DNA of 64,000 nt from Boswellia sacra (Eukaryota; Streptophyta; Magnoliopsida; Sapindales; Burseraceae). Location: the NCBI GenBank assembly GCA_013180625.2, contig SNVD02006977.1, forward strand, positions 209,249-273,248, written 5' to 3'. Every line of letters begins with the position of its first letter. The stretch's first letter is position 1. Below the pieces are notes generated by a model, which was given only the letters and a program-made list of their open reading frames with translations, made no database searches and had not been told where the DNA came from. This document shows, one piece after another, positions 26,602-36,676 of the stretch. Position numbers and translations under genes: made by a program.

Positions 26602-26910
26602 TCAACGGAGGCTTGTGCCTCCTCTACTCTCATTAGCTTCCTGTCTTTTCTTATTATTCTTACCATCAGCAGCAGTAAGGGAAGGATTAGAGACAGGCGG
26701 TTGATTGTTCAAAGTTGTCATATCAGATTTCAGAGAATCCTTAGTAGCAAGCCCTTTTGGAGGAGTAGTCTCTGAAGAGCTAGGCAAAGTAGCATGCTTT
26801 AGAAGTGTATCATGGGCTACCTCAATATGATGTAGTGGATTAGAGCCAAAATCTGACTCAGAATCTGAATCATTAGTAGCAATCTCAAGCCGATCAAAGA
26901 TTTTGCCCAT
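26602..26910 (-). pseudogene. LINE ORF1 C-terminal remnant
   Basis: 102 codons starting eight bases inside the LINE's 5' boundary and ending just before ORF2. It is Ser/Asp-rich near the start (TNDSDSESDFGSNP) and basic near the end (GKNNKKRQEANESRGG). The position matches the tail of ORF1, whose RNA-binding and zinc-knuckle parts are gone through 5' truncation. Assignment rests on position rather than on a conserved domain. Confidence 0.7.
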
Positions 26911-26917
26911 TGTACTC

Positions 26918-26934
26918 TTCCACTGTCTAAACTT
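26918..26934. repeat. Target-site duplication of the LINE (right copy)
   Basis: Identical to 22719-22735 over 17 bp. Confidence 0.93.
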
Positions 26935-28500
26935 CTTAAAAGCTTTTTTTTTAAAGCTTTTTTTTCTTAAAAGCTTTATTCTTATGTTTCAAAAAGTAAG
27001 TCCATAGCTCCCTAAAGTAATCATTAGTCAAGGATAAGAAATACCTGTTACCACCATGTGAACGCTTACTAGTTGAACCCCAGAGATTGAATGCATATAA
27101 TCAAAAGCACCCTTTATAGTATGACACCCATTTAGAAATGAATTCGATATTGTTTCCTAAAGAAACAATGTTCGCAGAACTCCAATTTACCCACTGGATC
27201 ACCAAACAATAATCTTTGATTGCTTAGCTCCTTCAAACCTCTCTCACTGATATGACCAAAACTTTAACACCAAAGCTTGGTTTTATCCCTATTAGAAATG
27301 TCTCTAAATACTATTTCACCCATTAAAACCTCACCTTACAACATATGCAAGCCATTTTGAATCTTAGCTTTCGTGACAACTAGAGCTCTTTTTGTCACAC
27401 GTATCATCCTAGATAATGTCTTTTACTCACAATCTGTTTTATCCCAGGTACTTAAGGAAATCAAGTTCCTTTTTAACCCAAGAACAGGGTTGACTTCCTT
27501 CAAGATTTTGACAGTCCCATGAAATATCCTAAACCTAACACATCCGATTCCCACAAGATCACAAGCTACATTATTCCCCATCAGAACTTTTTCCCTATTT
27601 ACTGACTGATAAGAAGCAAAAAATTCTTTCTTAAGACATATGTAGAATGTGAACCCTGAATCGAGAATCCACTCACCACCAGATCTCATGTATGACATTA
27701 TTAAAACTTGCGCAGTCTCATAGTCAGATGTTGACGCCACAGCTACATCACCATCATCTACTGCTTTCTCCTTTTTGTTCTTCTATTCAGGGAAGTCACA
27801 TCTAAAGTGACCCTTCTTTTTACAATGACAACACTTCTTCCATTGCTTGAACTTTGACTTTGATCTTGATTTTCTTTTGCCCCTCTGCTCTCTCGTCTCT
27901 GATCAACCTCTCACTGTCAAACCCTCTTCACTGTTTTTAGTTCATTGTTTAGTCCTAATCTTGAGCTCCCTAGATCTCAAAGTCCTAAGCATATCATCAA
28001 AATCAATGTCCCCTATCTTTAATAGCAAATTTAGTTTCCCTGAAATTTTCTGGTAGAAAATTCAAGAGTATAACTACCAAATTTTGTTAACTAATTTTCT
28101 CGTTAACATTAGCAAGATCAACTATAATTTTTATAAAGTCATCAAGATTATTATCTTATTTGATAAATATTTAGTCATATACGAAGATTCGAGTTTAGTC
28201 TAAATCTTTGTTACAGTATCCTCTCTATCTATTTGACGTAACACATTATTTGACAGGTAGAAAATAAGAGTGTTATAGGTCATTTCCATGACCTTATCTT
28301 TCTCCTCCTCAGATAGTTTAGCACTAAGAGCAGTTTTGCCATCAAGAGGTTTAGTGCACTTCTGCTACACTACGATAGCCTTCATCTTCTTTCTCTAAAG
28401 ACTAAAGTCACCCTTTCCATCAAAGTTCTCTATCAAACTTTATTCCATCCATTGCTTCTCACTCAGGAATTTTCACAAATAGGTTGAATCCCAAAACAAG
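26935..28500 (-). pseudogene. Copia gag, protease and pre-integrase part
   Basis: Read on the minus strand from 28500 down. Gag carries several stops; its zinc knuckle KKCCHCKKKGHFRCDFPE is at about 27785-27840. The protease region is in an open stretch (27740-27423): GGEWILDSGFTFYICLKKEF, where the usual Cys after DSG is replaced by Phe, then MGNNVACDLVGIGCVRF and LKRNLISLS. A GAG_pre-integrase-like segment with SFGHISERGLKEL follows, damaged. The reading continues at 22718 after the LINE. The element is dead. Confidence 0.9.
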
Positions 28501-28504
28501 CCAA

Positions 28505-28522
28505 CCAAGGGCTCTGATACCA
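28505..28522 (-). other. Copia primer-binding site
   Basis: On the minus strand it reads TGGTATCAGAGCCCTTGG, the initiator-Met-tRNA complementary site of most plant Copia elements. It lies two bases inside the LTR and fixes the minus-strand orientation. Confidence 0.92.
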
Positions 28523-28524
28523 AT

Positions 28525-29110
28525 TGTCGAGAACTAAGAATCTTCAACTAACCAATTCCACTTGAATCAAGCAATAAATAAAGTCATACAATAAAGAAAT
28601 CAATCAAATGGCAAACAATCAATCAAGCAAACCATAAACAAAGAACACCAAGATTTAGTGGTTTGGCTCAATATAAAACAACATCTACTAAAAAGACTAC
28701 AGAAGAATTTTACTATGAAGAAAATGAATTACAAGCTAGGCTTTACAACTCTTAATAATCTGAGATCAACACTCTTTATAAGTATGTTTTCGATCCCAAG
28801 AAAGCTTACAAGAGAATACCCTAAAAGTCTCTCAAAAATATAATTAGGAATCCTTTAAATATGTGTTAGTTTGCAACGCGGTGCTATGATCTCCATGCAT
28901 ATTAATGCTAGGGCTTAGGAGAAAAAGTGTCTTTGTCTTCGACGTTGCACCACGGTTCAATCTCTTTGGCACTGCGACCGCAAGCTCTCTACCTAAAATA
29001 CATATTTCTTCTAGAGACTACTACGCCGTGGCTTACTGCCTCTTGAGCCGCAACTCTAATGCTTTTGTCTGAATTTCAAACTTATTCAAATTGGAGGGCC
29101 AAATAACAAT
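28525..29110 (-). repeat. Copia LTR (5' LTR)
   Basis: Its inner end (tgtcgagaactaagaatc at 28525) adjoins the primer-binding site. About 340 bp match the LTR at 17943; the further part (from about 28866) has no match there. The outer boundary is uncertain: I could not find a target-site duplication shared with the other LTR. Confidence 0.8.
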
Positions 29111-29244
29111 AAATTTTAAGAACAAAGGTACTTGAATATGTGAAAAAACCCAATTTATTTTGTGTGCTTTTGTGTTGATAAAAGATCTATGAGAAAAAAT
29201 GAATTCCATTTTACAAACATTTAAACATAGAAAACATATGATAT

Positions 29245-29982
29245 GGATAAGACTGAAGGTTCAAGCTTTGGATTTGGTAGAAGCCCTAACATCAAGATAA
29301 ACAGCTCAAATGACCATTATTGTAGACTGCCATTATAAAGCATCAAACACATTAAGTTAATTTTGTCTCTAAAAGGAAGACATGAATCCATTCTTCTACT
29401 CATGAAGAAAATAATTAATAGAATTTACCAAGTCATTATGCAAAAGAGATAGCAAACTGGAAGAACTCTCCAATTCCTTAGAACAACTGCCTGGAAATTG
29501 GAACTTTGGTTTTTGCACAAGCAAAAGAGTACTTCTTATACATTCCAGGGAAAACTACATTTAACCAATATGATTTATTAGAGGCTAATGCTCCTCTAAG
29601 ATTATCAAGTCTAGACTTGAACACTAAACCCTAATAGAGAGGTACATTTAGACAAAGAATGTCACAGCAACTTAAGAGCATCGGGATGATCAAGTTTTGT
29701 GCTTAAAAGATAAAAAAAGTGACTAAAGAGTTGCATATGCAAATAGGGCAGGCACCAGCTAGATTATGAATTTTCAGCTTCATGTGAGATTTGGGGGTCT
29801 TGGCCTAAAAAAACTAGCAGTTTCCCCATGTCCATCCATAGCAATGGCACAGGTGCACATACTAAGAATAGACAGAATATAGCAGTGATATTTTGAATTT
29901 CAATTTTTTGATACTGTGAGCCCCATAAGCTTGGCACAAAGTTTCCAGGCACTAGCCATTCATGACTGTTTGACATGAACAA
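29245..29982 (-). pseudogene. MATE transporter pseudogene, 5' part (exons 3 and 2)
   Basis: Exon 3 (about 29325-29245) reads a stop, then [20 protein letters not shown], where the intact gene has CLEWWSFE. Exon 2 (about 29960-29420) includes AIFCLFLVCAPVPLLWMDMG and KLLVFLGQDPQISHEAE, clearly parallel to the intact gene, but the CGQAFGA motif is degraded and several stops follow. Exon 1 was not found to the right. The Copia element sits in what was the intron between exons 3 and 4, and together with the part at 16657-17892 this makes one gene split by 11 kb. Confidence 0.9.
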
Positions 29983-31609
29983 AAGGATAACTAATTAGTT
30001 GCAAAAGATAAACAATTCAAACTTAACTTATCCTTTTAGTGGCAAGAATTTAGCTTCAGAAGAAGACTAGCTAATTACTTTGCTAATCTTTGGAAATTAC
30101 TAGACAAATATTAGAATTTATTTATGGTTGATCAATTTCTAATAATTGATAATATTAGCACCCCAATTTTGTAGAAGAACTCTTATGATAATTTAAAGCT
30201 CTAGTCATAGACTTTCTTTCCAATGAGGACAAGCAGCTCATTTGACACCATTTCAAAGATTGTTTTTGGTTTAGAAGCTAAATAGACTAAAAGTACCCAT
30301 TAAAAGGAACTTGTTGAAAATTCTATTATGGCTCTTGGAATTTTAATTTCTTACTCCATTGTATAAAAGGATCTTTCAAAAGTGGGCATAAAAGTACTAC
30401 ATTATTTGATTTCCCATTTGTGGTGCCAAAATTATTCCCAAAAGCACCATTAAATTAATTACTTCATATAACTAACCAAGATTCCATATTCAGAAAACAA
30501 AAGAAGTCTCTTTTGTCAATGAGACTGGATGGCCTTAAACCACTCATGCAAAGCTTTTGCTAGCTAGCTAGCCTAGAATCACTTATCCACAAAAACTGTT
30601 TTCATTGTTTTTAATTGTGTTGCCTAGAATCAATTTGTGCCCAGCTTCACTTCAGCAAATCCTGAAACTTTAATTTCTTTTAATTTATTGCTTTCTTCTT
30701 GGATTGAAATTTATCCTCATGACATATAAAAAGAATTAATTTCTGAGACAATTAAGTTGAAAATAGGAAAATTTCATAAATGACCCCATATTTTAGCTTA
30801 ACATGACAAATGACCTTGCATTTTTTAAAACTGACAAAAAAACTCTAACATTTTGGAAATCATTTCAAATGACCCTAAAGTTATTTAATTCTATTAAGTT
30901 GGATGGAATAATGTTGAAATGACTTTAATGCCCCTTAAATAAATTTTTGATAAATAAATTTTTGAAAATTGATAACAAGGGGGGATTTGAACTCAAGATG
31001 TTACCATGCACATATCCAACAGTACCACCATGCCAGCTCCTCTTTTACGTCTACCATAAAGAAATTTTCATATTTAGTAAATATTGATTCTAAGGGAAAA
31101 GTACAAAACCTTGTATCTTCCAGTGATTCACACCCGAGACATCTAAATACAAATTTTGAACCATTCCCTTTACACCAACTCCTTGCTTGCAATTTATGAA
31201 TACAAATTTTATTATTAATTATAATGTTACTTTTTAAGGAAAAAAACCCAAATTTTTTAACCTTCTCACACCTTCCCTTCCTCCTCAAACCACACCGCCT
31301 TCTCCTTCTGCCTCCCTCTCCTTACTCTGCCTCCTATCTCTATCTACTACTTCTAATCTCTAACTTACACGAACAGCCACCAGCCCACCACAAAAGAAAC
31401 AAAGACACAACATCATTGTCACCTATCATCTTTTTCTCTCTCTTTCTCTTTCATTTTTTTCTCTCTTTAGATTGACAGAGCCATGGAATTTGGGTTTTTG
31501 GGGAATTGATGTTGAGCCATGGATTTGGATAATGGTTGGCAGTTGCATACAAGGAATTGTAGGTTGATTTTTTTGTTTTTTTAAGAATTGCGGTGGCTTG
31601 AGTGGATGT
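29983..31609. other. Intergenic DNA left of the Gypsy element
   Basis: No gene. At 30770-30950 the words aaatttcataaatgacccc and caaatgaccctaaagtt resemble the ends of a common plant MITE or MULE type, but inverted partners could not be fixed. A tRNA-like ggggggatttgaactcaagat lies at about 30980, perhaps a SINE or tRNA-related relic. A pyrimidine-rich block is at 31260-31470. Confidence 0.45.
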
Positions 31610-33026
31610 TGATAGGTGTCTATTTATGTATTACTTTTATATCAATTCGTCCATGTTTCTTTGCTATATTCCTTGGTATTTTTATGTTTTTGTGTGGTTT
31701 TGATGTTTGTAGGAGTTTTGGAGCAACTTGCACAAAAATGGAGTAAAACCCTTCATTTTCACCTCTGCTAGTCAACCATCTTCTCGATTTAATTGTATTG
31801 ATATACAATGAACCCGATGACATATTATATACCGTTGGAAAGCTCTCGAAGTCTATTTTCTGGAGAAATTTACGGTTTATAAATCCATTCAGTGTACCAA
31901 AAGTTGTAATCAAACAGTGTGAGATGTATAGAAATATAATTCCACAAGTCACTGTAGCATGTATAATACGGGGCACTGTAGCAAGTCACTGTAGCAGAGT
32001 ATTTAAACACATTTTAGGGTTTTATTTTGATAACTTGAAGGGGGAAGAACGTGGTGGAGGCTGCAGCTCTGGAATTCTTTCATCTCTTGGAGTTCTTGAA
32101 GGAGAAAGGAAGCTTGGAAAGAGGAAGAACTACAATCCAAAGAGAATTACATCAAATTTGCTAAGTTTTTCCCTTCCCTTCATTTTCTGGAATGTCTCCA
32201 TGTTGTATTGTATTTACCACGTTCTTAAACATGTGTAACTGAATCTGAATTGGTTGACGGTGATTTCAAAGCCCCTGATATGGTTTTTTGTAAGTTGATT
32301 GTGTAAGGAATTGTTATCCAATTCTCTAATTGAAGTTGCTTGTATTCTCCCATATTTAATGCTTATGATTGCTTGCTGATTGTATTTGAGTGGCCAACTG
32401 AATATAATCTGGTTGTGATTTAATGCTAGACTAGAAATCTTGATCCGTAATTGTCTTGAATTTCTAATCATTAGTAGCAAAATTGTGATCAGAGATTGCA
32501 ATTTGAGAATATAACCTAAGTTAAATAATCCGAGCTTGCATGTTTATTGCTTAGATCAACCTGTCTTTCTTTTCATAATGCATCCATTGAATTAAATTTA
32601 GAGAGCTTCTTCTAGGTTGTTTAATGTATAGAGATTAAATAAAAAGCCTATTTTATTTAACAACAAAGTAAGGAAAGATTGGGATAACAGAGCTTATTGT
32701 TATCTACAGTTGATAATTTCAGTGGTGTAATTGGATGATAATTCTACATTTAATTCGCAACTCCATATCTTGTGGTGGAGAATGATCCCTTAACCAGATT
32801 TCTATCATCGATTAATTCCCATTTCAATTAAGTTTGCATTGTGTTATTCATTAATTACTGTAGTATTCAGTTTTTCATCTAGTTAATCAACCAACAAAAC
32901 CCCCCATTTAGTTAATTGTTGCTGGAAATAACAAATTCAATTAGAATCAATCCTCGTGGGAACGATATCTTACTTATCACTTTATTACTTGTGCGACTAG
33001 TATACTTGCTAGTTTCGAACGCATCA
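31610..33026 (+). repeat. Left LTR of the Gypsy derivative
   Basis: 1417 bp from tgataggtgtctatttatg to gaacgcatca, paired with 38612-40021 in direct orientation. The first 1.1 kb differ at only a few percent of positions. A stretch at about 32800-32920 is much more different from its partner. The primer-binding site follows at once, so the element is read on the plus strand. Confidence 0.95.
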
Positions 33027-33032
33027 AGTTTT

Positions 33033-33048
33033 TGGCACCGTTGCGGGG
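33033..33048 (+). other. Gypsy primer-binding site
   Basis: TGGCACCGTTGCGGGG a few bases after the LTR is a slightly altered form of the primer-binding site usual in Athila/Tat-type plant Gypsy elements. Confidence 0.88.
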
Positions 33049-33140
33049 GATTGATTTTCTAATCGATTTGTTATTTTGTTTTCATTGTTGATTCATATTT
33101 TTGTTTGTTTTTCTTTTTTGATTGTTTGTGTTTAGACGAC

Positions 33141-33943
33141 ATGGCAGTAAACTTCCATCAATTCAGTGGCGAATTTGAGCCACAACTACCATGGAGAGTA
33201 AATGAAGTAAGCACTCCGAACATTGAACAACAACTTTTTGAGTTAACTTCTCTTGTGGAAAACATGGCTGTAGGACATATGCAGAAATCTTATGCATGTG
33301 GAGTATATTCTACCATGGAGCATCCAATCGACATGTATCCAACTTTACAGGAAGAATATATGGAACGGGCCAATGCCATGGGTGGATTTCCAGGACAACC
33401 AAGGCAATGGTATGATCCCTTCTCTAATACTTACAATGCCGGATGGGGAGATCACCCTAATTTTAATTATTGGAATCATCAACCAATCGCCGCAAATGCC
33501 ATACCAAATCGGCCACAATGTTTCAATCAACCTAGAGTGCATCAACCATTTCAAATGCAACCACCACCAATGCCATATCCAGCACCACAACCAACTTCAC
33601 AAAACTCAGGTATGTCTCTCTAGGATATTGTTAATGCACTTGCCACTAATACAATGCAATTCCAGCAGGAAACTAGGGCAAGTATCCAAAATCTCGCAAA
33701 TCAAATGGGACAATTGGCTACTAGCATGAGCAAATTTGAAGGCCAATGCTCAGAAAAATTATCTTCTCAAACGGTGATCAATCCAAGAGAGAATGCTTGT
33801 GCGATAACTTTGCGAAGTGGAGAGCAAATTCGAAATGGAGAGCAAATGGCAACTGGGCAAGTATCCAAAACTGACAAAGAAATCACACCTGATGAAGGAG
33901 ATGCACCACTTCCCCATGAAACAAGACATCATCCTCTAAGGTA
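33141..33943 (+). pseudogene. Gypsy gag, 3' part
   Basis: The frame opens at 33141 (MAVNFHQFSGEF) and has one stop (TAG at 33621) before continuing as DIVNALATNTMQFQQETRAS, IQNLANQMGQLATSMSKFEG and NPRENACAITLRSGEQI to 33943. This is the Gln/Pro-rich C-terminal half of an Athila-type gag. The retrotransposon gag domain itself (N-terminal half) and the zinc knuckle are not found between the primer-binding site and this point, so a 5' deletion is likely. The copy cannot make a complete capsid protein. Confidence 0.88.
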
Positions 33944-34240
33944 AGTCCTTAAAACTGCTATTCCTTCTTATGTTACTCCTCTCCTCCACTTTTTTCCTAG
34001 CAATTGACAAATTGAAAAAGGGAGGAACAAGAAACAGAAATCCTGGAACTTCTCGTAAATTGAGATAATATACCACGTCTAGAATGCTACCGATTCAGTA
34101 CCGTGTTATACAAAATGTCTCAAGGAGTTCTGCACCAGCAAGAGAAAGTTAAAAGGGAATGAGAAAGTAAGTGTGGGGGAAAATTTTTAGCTTACTACAA
34201 GAAAAATTCCTTCGAAATGCATAATCCCAGTACGATCACC
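33944..34240. other. Degenerate gag-protease spacer
   Basis: No open frame. A gtgtgggggaaaatttt purine-rich run lies at about 34171-34187 and a cttactacaagaaaaattcc word at 34194-34213. The first looks like a Gypsy polypurine tract but is in the middle of the element, which fits a rearranged or chimeric structure. Confidence 0.4.
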
Positions 34241-34259
34241 ATTCCATGCACCATTGTAA

Positions 34260-35177
34260 AACAAGTTGAAAGAGCTATGTTAGATTTAGAAGCATCTAGT
34301 AGTCTGCCATTTCCTATTTATGCTTCTTGAAATCTTGGACCTTTTGCGAAAACTGGTATTACCATTCAACTTGCTGATCATTTTAATGCATATCCCAAAA
34401 GAGTTGTGGAAGATGTGCTTGTGCAGGTGAATCGATTGGTTTTCCCAGCAAACTTCTATGTCCTTGAAATAGAGAATGAGACATCTCCTGATTCTTTTAG
34501 GAAGACCATTCTCGAAAACTGTTAGAACCAAGATTTATGTTCATGATGGCACTCTTATCATAGAGTTTGATGGCAAGGTGATATGTTTCAATATTTTTGA
34601 GGCAATGAGGTACTCTAGTGACTTACATTCTGTTTTTGCAGTTGACGTTGTTGATTCTTTGCCACAACAATATTTTGAGTTAACTTGCAAGAATGGACTG
34701 GATGTAGCTATTAGTGAGCACATAGGGACAGAAAATTCTAAGGAATCAAGAATTTTGATACAAGTGTCTAAAGAAGTGAAGAAAGCTCTGGCAAGCTTAG
34801 ATGAGACTATAGCCATAACCATAAGTAGGTATGATGTTTCGTATTTTGAATTGTCTTTATCTAATGAGAAACTTTTTCATTCTGTGATGAAGGCCAATAC
34901 CATGGAGCTTAAGTCACTTCCAGATCATTTGAATCATGGATTCTTAGGCGAGAATGGTACTTTGCCAATTGTAATAGAAATGGGCCTTGCACCAATACAA
35001 GAAGTGAAACTCGTCAAAGTACTTAGAGATCACAAAACGACTATTGGGTGGACAAGTGCTCACATCCAAGGCCCAGCCATATGCGTGCACCATTTCTTGT
35101 GGAAAGAAGGGTCCAAGCCCACTAGAGAAGCACAACAGAGATTGGATCCTGCCATGATGGAACCAATGTCGGGCTGA
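34260..35177 (+). pseudogene. Gypsy protease and start of reverse-transcriptase region
   Basis: Frame 1 from about 34275 reads LDLEASSSLPFPIYAS, a stop, LGPFAKTGITIQLADHFNAY and VEDVLVQVNRLVFPANFYVL, the retropepsin-like protease of Athila elements. It then shifts frame near 34500 into an open frame (LLILLGRPFSKTVRTKIYVH to 35177). The tail LKSLPDHLNHGFLGENGTLP, VLRDHKTTIGWTSAHIQGPA and GSKPTREAQQRLDPAMMEP is the segment just before the reverse transcriptase core. The frame stops there. No reverse transcriptase, RNase H or integrase follows: a large deletion ends at about 35165. Confidence 0.9.
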
Positions 35178-35217
35178 GGACGTTAAACCAAGCGCTTATT
35201 GGGAGGCAACCCAATGT
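35170..35217 (+). other. Post-pol Gypsy signature motif
   Basis: The words gacgttaaaccaagcgctta and ttgggaggcaacccaatg are a conserved non-coding signature found just after integrase in many Athila-like plant elements. Here it directly follows the pre-RT segment, which marks the deletion junction. Confidence 0.65.
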
Positions 35218-35511
35218 TTTTGAAAAATAAATAAACAAGGAAAAGAAAAATAAAATAAGGTAATAATGATCAATTTTTGTGTCTCGAGGAGATTCCTTTC
35301 GTAGACCATCAAGTTGACCAGGTTTTATCTCTCCTTGCCATCTGTCTTATTCGTTTATATATATATATATATATATTTTTTTTTTTTACTTGTTTTTGAC
35401 TTTTGTTTGCTATTGTGTTGTTATCTCTTTTATATGTCTTTAGTTTCGTTTCTGCTCTTTTCTTTTCCTTCCTTTTGTTTAATTTGATTATTCCGTACTT
35501 CGAATTCATTT

Positions 35512-35617
35512 GTTCAGCAACTTGAGGAAACATTCAAACGGGAGTTGAAGCCATTGTTCAAAGGTTTAAAACGTGCATATCTGGGAGAAGAACAAACTCA
35601 ATCGCATTATCGGTAAT
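35512..35617 (+). pseudogene. Second copy of the pre-RT linker
   Basis: The frame ending TAA at 35615-35617 reads QQLEETFKRELKPLFKGLKR and then AYLGEEQTQSHYR. ELKPLxxxLKxAYLGE is the same linker type as LKSLPDHLNHGFLGENG at about 34911-34960 but closer to the usual consensus. It is out of place downstream of the post-pol motif, so the element appears to be a mosaic of two relatives. Confidence 0.5.
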
Positions 35618-35639
35618 ATCTCTCCTTTTTTTCTCTTCA

Positions 35640-36194
35640 ATGGATGCTGATATCTTTCTATCGAACCTTCGTAAATATTTCCCTTCACTTCCAAAAAATG
35701 CTGTGTTTAAAATTTATAAAGTACGGATGACTAGACTTTGGGCATTGATGCTCCTAAATGTGCCTGATGATATCCGATGGCTTATCGAAGCCAAGGTGAG
35801 ATTGTCCGGTGAGCCGGACATTAATCTCGCAAAATACATGCCTGGTCTAGGAAAGAGCTACTACGCCAAGAGGCGAAGAGCGAAAAGGTTACAAGTATGT
35901 TATAAATGTGCTAGATGGAATTGTAACCAGACTTGTCGTTCATTAGGTTTTGCGTCCAGGAATAGAGAAGATAAACTTTCATTTATTAAGAATGGTTTGA
36001 GTAATGAGTCGCTGGATAATGTTTTGTTAACTCTCGAGTCACATTCTTGTGGACTTGTTCAGCGTGAATTGCTTAATCTATGGACACAATTTCGTGATGA
36101 ATTGCAGTGTTATAGTCTAGGGAATCTGACTAAAAACGACCCTGTTTGCCAGTTTATAAGAAAACTGGATGGGAAGCAAATCCCCGACTCATAG
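35640..36194 (+). CDS. 184-residue Arg/Cys-rich ORF, carlavirus NABP-like
   Basis: Intact ORF from the first ATG after the linker. Residues 70-84 (LGKSYYAKRRRAKRL) are a basic patch immediately followed by C87-x2-C90-x4-C95-x3-C99 (CYKCARWNCNQTC). A glycine plus YA-basic-RRRA run followed by a Cys cluster is the hallmark of the cysteine-rich nucleic-acid-binding proteins of carlaviruses and related Betaflexiviridae; in those viruses such proteins bind RNA and several suppress silencing. The Cys spacing is shorter here than in the viral family, and a C-terminal extension (residues 100-184, partly amphipathic) has no match I know. The N-terminal part has a hydrophobic segment (LWALMLLNVP). I infer a captured, diverged viral-type gene or a convergent retroelement accessory protein. 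Expression and function are not shown. Confidence 0.55.
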   Translation: MDADIFLSNLRKYFPSLPKNAVFKIYKVRMTRLWALMLLNVPDDIRWLIEAKVRLSGEPDINLAKYMPGLGKSYYAKRRRAKRLQVCYKCARWNCNQTCRSLGFASRNREDKLSFIKNGLSNESLDNVLLTLESHSCGLVQRELLNLWTQFRDELQCYSLGNLTKNDPVCQFIRKLDGKQIPDS

Positions 36195-36419
36195 AAGGCG
36201 TTTCAGCCGTTACTGGACGTAAAACCAGAGGAAGATGTGAGCCACAATCACAACTACTTGTATATTTGAATGTGTGTTGTTGTTGTAGAATTTTTTTTCT
36301 TGTTTCGTTTGATCTGATTATCAATGTTGTTTTTGTGTTGTTGTTGTTTGTTGATTTTGTTTGTTTTAATTTCAAGTTTTCTTTTTGACAAACCATATGA
36401 CTACCCTATGGCATAAGTA
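36195..36419. other. Spacer between the Arg/Cys-rich ORF and the repeat array
   Basis: T-rich (ttgttgttg- and ttttttcttg-type runs), no credible coding sequence. It may act as a pyrimidine-rich untranslated leader for the downstream region, which is speculation. Confidence 0.4.
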
Positions 36420-36676
36420 CACGTGGGAGACAAGTGTGGAGGTTTTGTCAACCTCCACCGAAAGTGTATCTCTATTTTTTATGCTTCACGTGGGAGACAA
36501 GTGTGGGGGTTTTGTCAACCCCCGTCGAAAGTGTATCTCCATTTTCCATGCTTCACGTGGGAGACAAGTGTGTAGGTTTTGTCAAACCTCGCCGAAAGCA
36601 TATTTCATTTTTTCAAATCTTGGGGCGATAAATCTGCATCGAGCAACCCCCACCGAAAGTATGTCCCCATGTGTCA
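36420..36676 (+). repeat. 67-bp tandem repeat with conserved hairpins
   Basis: Units start at 36420, 36487 and 36554, exactly 67 bp apart, with a partial fourth to about 36676. Each full unit has cacgtgggagacaagtgtg, then an inverted repeat around the loop tgtc, then ccgaaagtgtatctc. In unit 1 the stem is gtggaggtt/aacctccac (36436-36458, 9 bp). In unit 2 the core is gggggtt/aaccccc, changed on both sides. In unit 3 it is aggttt/aaacct. Paired change on both arms suggests that RNA structure matters. The period is not a multiple of three, so the array is not protein-coding. It lies 125 bases upstream of the LOG start. Confidence 0.85.

Larger units (their letters stand above)
22736..26917 (-). 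mobile_element. Non-LTR retrotransposon (plant L1-type LINE), 5'-truncated
   Basis: 4182 bp on the minus strand, ending in an A-run (the T-run at 22733-22742) and bounded by a 17-bp target-site duplication. Its first codons belong to the C-terminal part of ORF1, so the 5' end was lost at insertion, which is usual for LINEs. ORF2 follows with endonuclease, reverse transcriptase and a zinc-binding tail, all recognisable but broken by stops. It lies inside the integrase of the Copia element, so it is younger than that insertion. Confidence 0.95.

Noticed and set aside
30980..31040. tRNA-like ggggggatttgaactcaagat
   Set aside because: Only a T-arm-like piece is present; no acceptor or anticodon stem can be folded, so no tRNA gene is called.
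33292..33729. 145-codon ORF overlapping the gag frame
   Set aside because: Shadow frame of the gag C-terminal half; the other frame matches Gypsy gag word for word.
34194..34213. CACTA-like word cttactacaagaaaaattcc inside the Gypsy derivative
   Set aside because: No matching second end, no duplication and no subterminal repeats; likely chance.
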